From Rikenellaceae bacterium (lineage in GTDB: Bacteria; Bacteroidota; Bacteroidia; Bacteroidales; UBA932), in the NCBI GenBank assembly GCA_012800665.1, contig JAAZIW010000021.1, positions 1-11,090 on the forward strand: 11,090 bases of DNA, written 5' to 3'. Position 1 is the stretch's first letter. Each line of letters begins with the position of its first letter. The notes below the pieces were generated by a model. The model saw only the letters and a program-made list of their open reading frames with translations. It was not told the origin of the DNA and did not search any database. The position numbers were made by a program, and so were the translations under genes. Positions 1-4,972 of the stretch are shown here, one piece after another.

Positions 1-41
1 CGGGCGGTGCTTTTTTATCCTCTCTCCATCTCGCCAGCCAG

Positions 42-72
42 TCCTCATTTCCGCTACATGGTATGACATTTT
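42..72 (-). repeat. Dispersed repeat block, copy A (related to 4785-4815)
   Basis: Read on the minus strand, these 31 bases match the plus strand at 4785-4815 at 26 of 31 positions without gaps. The shared core is TACCATGT, then R, then GCGGAAATG. A second shared block lies upstream in the same order: minus-strand 147-119 matches 4510-4538 at 22 of 29 positions, including the core AAAGGCCTAAA. The gap between the blocks is 46 bases here and 246 at the other site. The identity is seen directly; a common dispersed repeat family is inferred. Confidence 0.55.
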
Positions 73-259
73 TGGCCCTTTGCGTCAAACCCCTGCCCAA
101 AAAACCATGGGGCTACGACGCTTTAGGCCTTTTTCGTCATATCATGAAAGACAACCGAAACCATGGTTGAGCATTTCATGCCTTTATTGGGGATAATGTC
201 GTAAAAAGTGGGAGTGACGCCTATAACCATTCAGCGGGAAATCGCCAATAAGAATCACC

Positions 260-280
260 ATATTACATTTTTTGTAATAT
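260..280. repeat. Short perfect hairpin, 8-bp arms and 5-nt loop
   Basis: ATATTACA at 260-267 is the exact reverse complement of TGTAATAT at 273-280, with five T residues between them on the plus strand. The stem is AT-rich and no U-run follows in either direction, so it is a poor intrinsic terminator. It could be a protein-binding palindrome or a weak 3' end for the upstream minus-strand ATPase transcript. Confidence 0.5.
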
Positions 281-291
281 CCGCATCAAAA

Positions 292-312
292 TATCACTCT
301 ATACTGAAAACT
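292..312 (+). repeat. 21-bp direct repeat, distal copy beyond the ATPase gene
   Basis: The 21 bases beginning TATCACTCTATACTG are identical to 1784-1804, and similarity continues a few bases to the left with one mismatch. This copy lies 135 bp beyond the stop codon of the ATPase gene and the other lies upstream of its start, so the pair brackets the gene. A third copy in inverted orientation is at 1751-1769. Confidence 0.75.
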
Positions 313-447
313 TTTATGTTGCCTGTTGCTGTTTTAGGCTGATAAAAACAACTATATTCACACTCGATATAAATGCGGATAGACGCAGAAATGTAGAATC
401 AGTATTTCTCATTTGGGATGACATCCTCATCTCCCAATCATATATTC

Positions 448-1707
448 TTAGGAATAAAGAAGCCATTTCCAAACAGGAATTACTTCGATATGCACATCTC
501 CCTCATCTATAGAAAGTTCATCATCTTTAGTTATTATAAGCTGCCGCTCGCTTTTAAGATACTTGGCCGCACTTGATAGGGAAGACACCTCGCGAATGAA
601 GGTTTTATCATCCGAAATCTTTAAGCACGCCTGTACAAGCAATTTTTCTTTCGGAACATAAAAATCGGCTTCCACATTCTTGTTATAAAAATATAGCTCA
701 TCCTTGTATTTTTTATATAAAGTAAGGGCCACAAGATTTTCCATTAAAGCAGTTTCCGGGTCAAAAAGGAACAGATTTAGAATTCCATTGTCGGTGAAAT
801 AATATTTTTTACTTAGTTCTTTTTCGGAAAATGAGCCGATGAAATTCCGGATACTGAAGATTAATATAGACTCTGAAAGATAATTGAGGTATTGCGGTAC
901 AGTATTGATACTTATATCAGCTCCGGCAGAAGCGAGGGTGTTTTTAAGGCGGTTGTAAGAGACCGGATGCTTGACGGTTTCGGCCAATTTTTTAACTAAA
1001 AGACGCAAAGATTCCTTATTGCGCACATTATACCGAGTTACAATGTCTCCGAAGAAGATTTTTTGATAGAGGCCTCTTAACCATTCGCGCTTTTGCTCAA
1101 AGTGAAGCAGTTCGGGAAATCCACCATTATAGAAGTAGTCGTTGAAAAGCCGCATAGCTTTGGAAAAAGTGTTTTCGTCATATTCCCATTGCTTGGAGCG
1201 GGTGTCGATTCCATTGTACGAGAAGATTTCTTTGAGCGAAAAAGGGTAAACTTCTTTCACTAAAAATCGCCCTCCCAGAGTAGTCATTATCTCATTGGAG
1301 AGCATCTTTGCATTGCTGCCGGTAACATATACCCTGTAATTATTGTCTGCCAAGCGCCTGACAAATTTTTCCCATCCGGGAACAATTTGAATTTCGTCAA
1401 AGAAAAATATAGGTTTATGCGCATACAGTTCCCCATAAGAACGGAAAATCAAGTCCAAATCTTCTATAGTTAAATTAATTAATCTATCATCCTCAAAATT
1501 TATATAAAGAATCTGTTCGGACGATATTCCGGTTGAGAGCATCTCTTGTATGCGCTGGAACATCAAAAATGATTTACCTGCTCTGCGGATGCCGATGAAG
1601 ACATAATTTCCCATCTCTTCGAAATAAAAATCCCGCTGCATCAACTTTACTTTTTGAACATATTGTTGATTGTTGACAATTATCCGTTTAATTTGTTCTT
1701 TGTCCAT
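448..1707 (-). CDS. AAA_14/DUF4143 family ATPase (ATP-binding protein)
   Basis: A 419-residue protein with the two-part layout of the AAA_14/DUF4143 family. The N-terminal ATPase domain has a Walker A motif GIRRAGKS (39-46), a Walker B run IFFFDE (100-105), a sensor-1-like TGSN (129-132) and an arginine-finger-like GGRF (145-148). The C-terminal DUF4143 region (about 215-400) resembles a PD-(D/E)XK nuclease fold, with E323 and EADF (346-349). The position where nucleases have the catalytic lysine is Cys361 (motif VQAC), so cleavage is unlikely. These proteins are very common in Bacteroidales, often in variable or mobile regions, and their role is poorly defined. The ATG at 1707 fits a -7 box at 1727-1734 with a leader of about 15 nt. 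The gene is flanked by identical 21-bp repeats. The family assignment is firm; the biological role is unknown. Confidence 0.9.
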   Translation of the reverse strand: MDKEQIKRIIVNNQQYVQKVKLMQRDFYFEEMGNYVFIGIRRAGKSFLMFQRIQEMLSTGISSEQILYINFEDDRLINLTIEDLDLIFRSYGELYAHKPIFFFDEIQIVPGWEKFVRRLADNNYRVYVTGSNAKMLSNEIMTTLGGRFLVKEVYPFSLKEIFSYNGIDTRSKQWEYDENTFSKAMRLFNDYFYNGGFPELLHFEQKREWLRGLYQKIFFGDIVTRYNVRNKESLRLLVKKLAETVKHPVSYNRLKNTLASAGADISINTVPQYLNYLSESILIFSIRNFIGSFSEKELSKKYYFTDNGILNLFLFDPETALMENLVALTLYKKYKDELYFYNKNVEADFYVPKEKLLVQACLKISDDKTFIREVSSLSSAAKYLKSERQLIITKDDELSIDEGDVHIEVIPVWKWLLYS

Positions 1708-1726
1708 ACTAATAGTTCTTTTGCCA

Positions 1727-1734
1727 CAAAGATA
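1727..1734 (-). promoter_or_regulatory. Bacteroidota -7 promoter box of the ATPase gene
   Basis: On the minus strand this reads TATCTTTG, an exact match to the Bacteroidota sigma-ABfr -7 consensus TAnnTTTG. It ends 19 nt before the ATG at 1707. No clean TTTG is visible at the expected -33 position; that zone is instead occupied by one arm of the inverted repeat at 1751-1802. Confidence 0.6.
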
Positions 1735-1750
1735 ATTATTTTTTCTTTTG

Positions 1751-1802
1751 TTTTCAGTATACAGAGATATTTTTATAATAAAGTATCACTCTATACTGAA
1801 AA
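1751..1802. repeat. Inverted repeat upstream of the ATPase promoter, possible operator
   Basis: The 19 bases at 1751-1769 are the reverse complement of 1784-1802 at 17 of 19 positions (shared core TATACTGAAAA on one arm), separated by 14 AT-rich bases. The near arm sits where the -33 region of the ATPase promoter would fall. The right arm is also the first 19 bases of the 21-bp direct repeat (1784-1804) found again at 292-312. Seen directly: the repeats. Inferred: a binding site for an autoregulator, or a recombination or transposition end. Confidence 0.6.
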
Positions 1803-1804
1803 CT
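1784..1804 (+). repeat. 21-bp direct repeat, copy upstream of the ATPase gene
   Basis: Identical over 21 bases to 292-312. Together the two copies enclose the ATPase gene and its promoter, 1471 bp between the repeats. Confidence 0.75.
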
Positions 1805-1854
1805 ATCGTGTTTTTTTCTTTGAGTTTTTTAAAAATCCGTGTCTTTGCTGTCGC

Positions 1855-1896
1855 CCCAGGTCAGCTGATTACCGCTTCAGATTTGCCGATTATCGT
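1855..1896. repeat. Degenerate 21-bp tandem repeat, two units
   Basis: Two 21-base units (1855-1875 and 1876-1896) share the core CYGATTAYCG. The first unit is close to the unit at 3560-3580: both contain AGGTCA, two or three variable bases, then GATTACCGC. The array lies in the gap between the abiEii stop codon and the ATPase promoter. The short plus-strand open frame across it codes only a repetitive RSADYR/RFADYR pattern and is not considered a gene. Confidence 0.5.
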
Positions 1897-1956
1897 AGAA
1901 GAAACAACATTATATGTCAGAATCTCAAAGTTTTTTTGCGATTTATGTATGTATTC

Positions 1957-2805
1957 TCAAAATGTTTGATTATTTCCCTGTTTAGTAAATATTATCATGT
2001 CGGCCATTTGCTCGAAGTAGTCATTAGACCAGATGTCCAACTCGCGAGGGTTGTTAAGGAAGGGGAGAACATCGGCCTTGACTTGGTTGATGTCGGTGCC
2101 TGAAAGGCGTTCCTTCAGCGCTGTCTTGAACTCGTCAAGATTCATCTCGGTGCCGTTGAACTGACGGATACGTTCCTGTAAATGCTCGAAATTCAGCGGC
2201 ACTCTGTTTCTAACATACCATTCGAAATCGTACCAGTCACGTCCCTTTACACGGTTTTTCCATGCTCTGAATATTAAAGCATGCACCTTACCTGCAAACA
2301 AATCAGGAAGAGCCACGCATCTGCTCATGAAAGACTTCGGCAGAAGGAGAAGCTTCTGCTCAGTGCTGAATTTGAGCGGTGGCAAGGTGTCGACTTCTAT
2401 CTTTATTTTTATTGACTTTTCCGTCTGAAAAGAAATGTCGTACACATCAGTGTTGTCTTTAAGGAATACGGATTCGACTTTGCCGAAGCCCTTCTTGTTT
2501 TTCTTGGTAATTTCAACCGTCCTGCCTACAAGTGCGAACTGATTTATAATCGGCTGAAAGTATTGCTCGAAATTGAATGATTCGTCTTCCTTCAGAAGGG
2601 TGAAATCCATATCCTCGCTGTATCTGTTCAGTCCGTGAAAGATGCGAAGACAAGTGCCGCCATAGAAAGCCGCCTTGTCAAAGAAACCGCCATCGGAAAG
2701 TCCGGCCAGAACAATTTGCTGGCTTACTTCGTAAATGGCATTCCGTCTTGCTTGGTCTGTTCTTTGGTCATAAGCCGAAAGCATCTTTTCGTATAGTGCG
2801 TTCAT
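1957..2805 (-). CDS. abiEii: AbiEii/AbiGii-family nucleotidyltransferase toxin
   Basis: A 282-residue member of the AbiEii/AbiGii nucleotidyltransferase family, the toxin half of type IV AbiE toxin-antitoxin and phage-abortive-infection systems. Visible catalytic features are YGGTCLR (48-54, the GGT motif), SEDMD (63-67, the paired aspartates), KIEVD (135-139, the probable third acidic residue) and AGKVHA with KGRDWYD (171-176 and 187-193), which are typical of the family. In characterised members the nucleotidyltransferase modifies a cellular target and growth stops reversibly; a GTP preference was reported for one AbiEii. The ATG overlaps the stop of the antitoxin gene by four bases (ATGA), the usual coupled arrangement. 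The protein appears full length with intact motifs, so the toxin is probably active. Confidence 0.92.
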   Translation of the reverse strand: MNALYEKMLSAYDQRTDQARRNAIYEVSQQIVLAGLSDGGFFDKAAFYGGTCLRIFHGLNRYSEDMDFTLLKEDESFNFEQYFQPIINQFALVGRTVEITKKNKKGFGKVESVFLKDNTDVYDISFQTEKSIKIKIEVDTLPPLKFSTEQKLLLLPKSFMSRCVALPDLFAGKVHALIFRAWKNRVKGRDWYDFEWYVRNRVPLNFEHLQERIRQFNGTEMNLDEFKTALKERLSGTDINQVKADVLPFLNNPRELDIWSNDYFEQMADMIIFTKQGNNQTF

Positions 2806-3428
2806 CGTTCGAGTAGTTTGATTATTGTTTCAATGGAATTTGCCTTTTTTCCGGTCTTGGCACATTGCTTGAGAATAGACACATCAAAGCGGCTGAAAGC
2901 GTCCATATCGAGCCGCAAATCCTCTTCAAGATAGTATTGCGCCTCCTTATAATATCGGAGATTGATGCCTGATGTGTTGGCAATCAAGTCGCAAAGGGCC
3001 TTCTCCGGACTTGCTATGATGAATGCAGAACCGTCATACTCCTCGTGACGCAGACCGATATGGAAGTAATTTTTCTTGACAAGAGTGTATTCGAATGTCC
3101 CTAAAGAATTGCTGAAGCTGCGCGAATGCTTTACAGTCATGCTTTGTACAACAGCTACTCTTTCCGGGATGAGACCATACCAGCGCAGAGCGCTTAGCAT
3201 AGATACATAGGAAGGGGAATAGAGGTGATTAGCGACCAGCCCCAATGAAATCCTCTTGCCGGATACTTCCGGATTTACAACATACAAGCCCCGCTTCAGA
3301 CGGATAATATCCCCGGCATTCTCAAGCGCTGCTACCTTTTGAGTGGAGCCGGAGAGTTTCGGATACAGCAAAGCGATAGCCGCTGTAGTCACAGGAGTGT
3401 TGCCAAGAGTATGTAAGACATTCTTCAT
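2802..3428 (-). CDS. abiEi: AbiEi-family antitoxin / transcriptional regulator
   Basis: A 208-residue AbiEi-family antitoxin. The N-terminal part (about 1-60) looks like a winged-helix DNA-binding domain: a helix-turn-helix pattern around residues 12-40, then the wing-like LKRGLYVVNP. The rest matches the AbiEi body, with LSALRWYGLIPE (about 81-92) and the family hallmark ASPEKALCD (about 138-146). In studied systems AbiEi neutralises the toxin without stable complex formation (type IV) and represses its own promoter by binding inverted repeats. I chose the ATG at 3428 instead of an in-frame ATG at 3464, because the upstream one would include the -7 box (3433-3440) within the coding region and adds residues absent from relatives. 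The downstream overlap with abiEii suggests translational coupling. Confidence 0.9.
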   Translation of the reverse strand: MKNVLHTLGNTPVTTAAIALLYPKLSGSTQKVAALENAGDIIRLKRGLYVVNPEVSGKRISLGLVANHLYSPSYVSMLSALRWYGLIPERVAVVQSMTVKHSRSFSNSLGTFEYTLVKKNYFHIGLRHEEYDGSAFIIASPEKALCDLIANTSGINLRYYKEAQYYLEEDLRLDMDAFSRFDVSILKQCAKTGKKANSIETIIKLLER

Positions 3429-3432
3429 GGCG

Positions 3433-3440
3433 CAAATATA
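3433..3440 (-). promoter_or_regulatory. Bacteroidota -7 promoter box of abiEi-abiEii
   Basis: The minus strand reads TATATTTG, an exact TAnnTTTG match, only four bases before the ATG at 3428. A transcript started at the usual distance would begin at or very near the start codon, so the mRNA may be leaderless or nearly so. Confidence 0.6.
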
Positions 3441-3486
3441 GTAAAAATCTGAACAGTAAAACATAAATTACTATATTTTCTGTTCA
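3434..3486. promoter_or_regulatory. Paired inverted repeats over the abiE promoter, likely AbiEi operator
   Basis: AAATATAGTAA at 3434-3444 is a perfect 11-bp reverse complement of TTACTATATTT at 3468-3478. A second pair, TGAACAG at 3450-3456 and CTGTTCA at 3480-3486, is interleaved with it. The first pair overlaps the -7 box. Characterised AbiEi antitoxins bind two inverted repeats in their own promoter to shut transcription down, so these arms are the natural operator candidates. The repeats are seen directly; their binding by AbiEi is inferred. Confidence 0.55.
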
Positions 3487-3517
3487 AAAATTAACTATTT
3501 GCGGTGTTTGCAGCTGT

Positions 3518-3622
3518 CGCAGATTGACCGACTGTTGCCGCAAACCGACTGATTACTTCCCTAGGTCAACCGATTACCGCCTTAATCCGTTTGATTATCA
3601 CCAAAATTGGTCGATTGCCACC
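3518..3622. repeat. Degenerate 20-21-bp tandem repeat array, five units
   Basis: Units of 21 bases begin at 3518, 3539, 3560 and 3581, and a fifth of about 20 bases starts at 3602. The consensus core is CCGATTACC with T/C and A/G changes. A possible sixth, decayed unit runs into the 3' end of the DNA glycosylase gene. The array fills the gap between that gene's stop codon and the abiE promoter. It belongs to the same family as the two units at 1855-1896. There are no unique spacers between units, so this is not a CRISPR array. Confidence 0.55.
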
Positions 3623-3634
3623 GCCGCAAATTGC

Positions 3635-4363
3635 TTATCTCCTTAGATACCGCTGTCTTTTTTCTTCGGGGAATTTTTCGATAGCATAGCGGAGCATTGT
3701 GCGGGGCATCTCTTTGTATCTCGGCTCTAAAAAGGCTTCCAAGGCTCCTACATCTCGTTTGCCAGCTTCTCTCAGCAGCCAACCGACCGCCTTTTGAATA
3801 AGGTCGTGCGGATGATGCAGGAGAATATCTGCAATATTGAAAGTGTCTTGCAGTTCTCCGTGCCTGATGAAGGTCATGGTGCTGACAATCCCTATCCGCT
3901 GCTCCCAAATGGTCTTGCCCTCTCTCGCAAGTTTGTATAGCAGAGTCCTGTCCTTATCGAGCAGCCAGACGCCTAATAGATTATAGCACGAGAGATCCAC
4001 GAGGTCCCAATTGTTTATGCTGTCGGTGTGCGCCAAATAAAAGGCGATGCATTCGCTTTGCAGCTCCGGATTATTTTTGGCATGCGAGAAGATTTCTACA
4101 AGCGAGAGCAGGGCGGCAAGCCTGATTTCGTGATATTCGCTTGAAAGGCACTCTTCCAATTGCTCGAAGCTCATTTCTTTCCAACAGCGCCTAACCACCT
4201 CACGGGTTTGAGGCACCTTGATTCCCAAAAACTTATCCCCCTCTCCATACTCTCCAGGCCCCGTCTTGAAAAAGCGGGACAACCCCTCCACCTGCGATGG
4301 ATTCCGCAGAGCCTTCATCTCCCTGATAAGGCAGTTATTGCTCATATCTATCTTGACCGTCAT
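3635..4363 (-). CDS. AlkD-type DNA alkylation repair protein (HEAT-repeat glycosylase)
   Basis: A 242-residue protein of the AlkC/AlkD family, HEAT-like helical-repeat DNA glycosylases that excise positively charged alkylated bases such as N3- and N7-alkylpurines without flipping them. The family N-terminus is clear: FFKTGPGEYGEGDKFLGIKVP (31-51, with the GxYGxGDxFLG pattern). All four residues known to matter in Bacillus cereus AlkD have counterparts: W119 and D123 (in NNWDLVD), R156 (in WEQR) and W195 (in VGWLLRE), with near-identical spacing. Length is normal for the family. An in-frame ATG at codon 7 is an alternative start. The gene is monocistronic with its own putative promoter at 4490-4497, giving a leader of about 120 nt that is unusually purine-rich in the RNA. 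Its position beside abiE may be incidental. Confidence 0.9.
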   Translation of the reverse strand: MTVKIDMSNNCLIREMKALRNPSQVEGLSRFFKTGPGEYGEGDKFLGIKVPQTREVVRRCWKEMSFEQLEECLSSEYHEIRLAALLSLVEIFSHAKNNPELQSECIAFYLAHTDSINNWDLVDLSCYNLLGVWLLDKDRTLLYKLAREGKTIWEQRIGIVSTMTFIRHGELQDTFNIADILLHHPHDLIQKAVGWLLREAGKRDVGALEAFLEPRYKEMPRTMLRYAIEKFPEEKRQRYLRR

Positions 4364-4410
4364 TTTATTATGGTTGGCATTCTGTCGCTATTTTTCGCTC
4401 CATAACCATC

Positions 4411-4478
4411 TCTTCGTCTTCTCCTTTTCCTTCTCCTTCTCCTGTTATGCCGCCTCTCAGCTTCTCCGCTTCTCCACC
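4411..4478. repeat. Pyrimidine-rich CTTCTC simple-sequence tract in the glycosylase leader
   Basis: The plus strand is dominated by CTTCTC and CCTTCT motifs from 4411 to 4443, and again at about 4459-4478. On the minus strand, which is the leader of the DNA glycosylase mRNA, this becomes repeated GGAGAAG. These resemble stacked Shine-Dalgarno-like elements, but they lie 48 nt or more from the ATG. A slippage-prone leader is possible. Confidence 0.45.
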
Positions 4479-4489
4479 TCCTATGCGGG

Positions 4490-4497
4490 CAAAGATA
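4490..4497 (-). promoter_or_regulatory. Bacteroidota -7 promoter box of the DNA glycosylase gene
   Basis: The minus strand reads TATCTTTG, an exact TAnnTTTG match. It implies a leader of about 120 nt before the ATG at 4363. The inverted repeat at 4510-4549 lies just upstream, over the -33 zone. Confidence 0.5.
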
Positions 4498-4509
4498 CTA
4501 ATTTACCCT

Positions 4510-4549
4510 TCATGATTAAGCAATAAAGGCCTAAAACGCTTAATCATGA
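4510..4549. repeat. Perfect 12-bp inverted repeat near the glycosylase promoter
   Basis: TCATGATTAAGC (4510-4521) is the exact reverse complement of GCTTAATCATGA (4538-4549). The 16-nt centre contains the palindrome AGGCCT (4527-4532). No U-run follows in either direction. The left half and centre (4510-4538) resemble the minus strand at 147-119. It could be a regulator site for the glycosylase promoter or part of a dispersed repeat. Confidence 0.6.
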
Positions 4550-4590
4550 TACAATTAACGGCACTATGACCAGCTCCGCCTGCAATCTGC

Positions 4591-4713
4591 AAATCAAGCG
4601 TAAAATGGAAAGTGCTGATAATGAGAAAGATCATCAAACAAGACCAAGCAAATTTCATACTCTTCTTTAAGGATTTTGCTGATAGTCAGAGAGTTCCATT
4701 TTACGCTCGATTT
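4591..4713. mobile_element. Possible small fold-back / MITE-like element with 20-bp inverted ends
   Basis: The 20 bases at 4591-4610 (core AGCGTAAAATGGAA) are the reverse complement of 4694-4713 with one mismatch, and they enclose 83 bp. The total of 123 bp and the terminal inverted repeats are MITE-like, but I see no clear target-site duplication and no transposase nearby. On the minus strand the right end overlaps a short frame starting MFKREIERKME, which faintly resembles the start of some DUF4143-type ATPases, so the element may instead be a rearranged gene remnant. The inverted repeat is certain; mobility is speculative. Confidence 0.4.
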
Positions 4714-4784
4714 CACGCTTAAACATGTAGCGAAAATAAGAGCTGCGATGGCTGAAGGAGGTGGAGGCCAAGCAAAAGCCGTCG

Positions 4785-4815
4785 AAAATGCTTTACCATG
4801 TGGCGGAAATGGGGA
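4785..4815 (+). repeat. Dispersed repeat block, copy B (related to 42-72)
   Basis: These 31 bases match the minus strand at 72-42 at 26 of 31 positions. A weaker echo of the same motif lies at 4724-4740 (CATGTAGCGAAAATAAG), so the block may be partly duplicated in this gap. Confidence 0.5.
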
Positions 4816-4847
4816 TTTCGGCGGAATGGAGAGGAGGCAGCCAGAGC

Positions 4848-4877
4848 CGCAGTAAACCACGCAGTAAACCACGCAGG
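4848..4877. repeat. 12-bp tandem repeat, about two and a half units
   Basis: CGCAGTAAACCA occurs at 4848-4859 and again, identically, at 4860-4871. A partial diverged copy follows from 4872. It lies about 100 bp upstream of the operon's first gene. Confidence 0.6.
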
Positions 4878-4957
4878 AAAGGGCAGGAACGGGACGCCGG
4901 TTACAGTCATTCTAAGAGTTCTCCCCGGCTAATACCCTTAAATCGCAAGAAAATATG

Positions 4958-4965
4958 TACTTTTG
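4958..4965 (+). promoter_or_regulatory. Bacteroidota -7 promoter box of the five-gene operon
   Basis: TACTTTTG is an exact TAnnTTTG match, ending seven bases before the ATG at 4973. The likely transcription start is therefore within a few bases of the start codon, which predicts a very short or absent leader. It argues against the in-frame ATG at 4955, which lies upstream of the box. Confidence 0.6.
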
Positions 4966-4972
4966 TATCAAG

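Larger units (their letters stand above)
1..447. other. Intergenic region rich in degenerate repeats, no gene seen
   Basis: I see no convincing coding region here. One plus-strand frame is open from the left edge to about position 196, but the translation has no recognisable features. On the minus strand the first 190 bases contain two imperfect copies of one unit (189-159 and 136-103; shared core AAAGGC followed by CCATGGTTT). They also contain two blocks (147-119 and 72-42) that are related to sequence at 4510-4815. Positions 260-280 hold a hairpin and 292-312 hold a direct repeat also found upstream of the neighbouring ATPase gene. The stretch lies downstream of that ATPase gene and shows no clear terminator with a U-run. 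Confidence 0.6.
4364..4972. other. Divergent intergenic region with promoters and several repeat structures
   Basis: This roughly 600-bp gap separates the minus-strand DNA glycosylase gene from the plus-strand operon. It holds a pyrimidine-rich tract (4411-4478), the glycosylase -7 box (4490-4497), a 12-bp inverted repeat (4510-4549), a 20-bp inverted repeat (4591-4713), a repeat block shared with the left edge (4785-4815), a 12-bp tandem repeat (4848-4877) and the operon -7 box (4958-4965). Short open frames exist, for example a GTG-started one at 4761-4976. They run through repeats and the promoter, and show no family features, so I do not call them genes. Confidence 0.6.

Noticed and set aside
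2..196. Frame open from the left edge on the plus strand, perhaps the end of a truncated gene
   Set aside because: The translation resembles no family and the DNA consists of internally repeated units also found elsewhere in the window.
414..437. Hairpin just after the ATPase stop codon as a terminator
   Set aside because: The arms GATGA/TCATC give only a five-base stem and no U-run follows on the minus strand.
1654..2103. Plus-strand open frame between the ATPase and abiEii genes
   Set aside because: It overlaps the ends of both minus-strand genes, spans AT-rich promoter DNA and the 21-bp repeats, and has a low-complexity translation.
4368..4409. Thirteen-codon upstream reading frame in the glycosylase leader (minus strand)
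   Set aside because: It starts with ATG after a purine-rich run and ends five bases before the gene's ATG, but frames this short arise easily by chance and nothing supports translation.
4955..4972. Earlier in-frame ATG for the prenyl synthase (six extra residues)
   Set aside because: It lies upstream of, and runs into, the TAnnTTTG promoter box, so a transcript from that promoter would not contain it.
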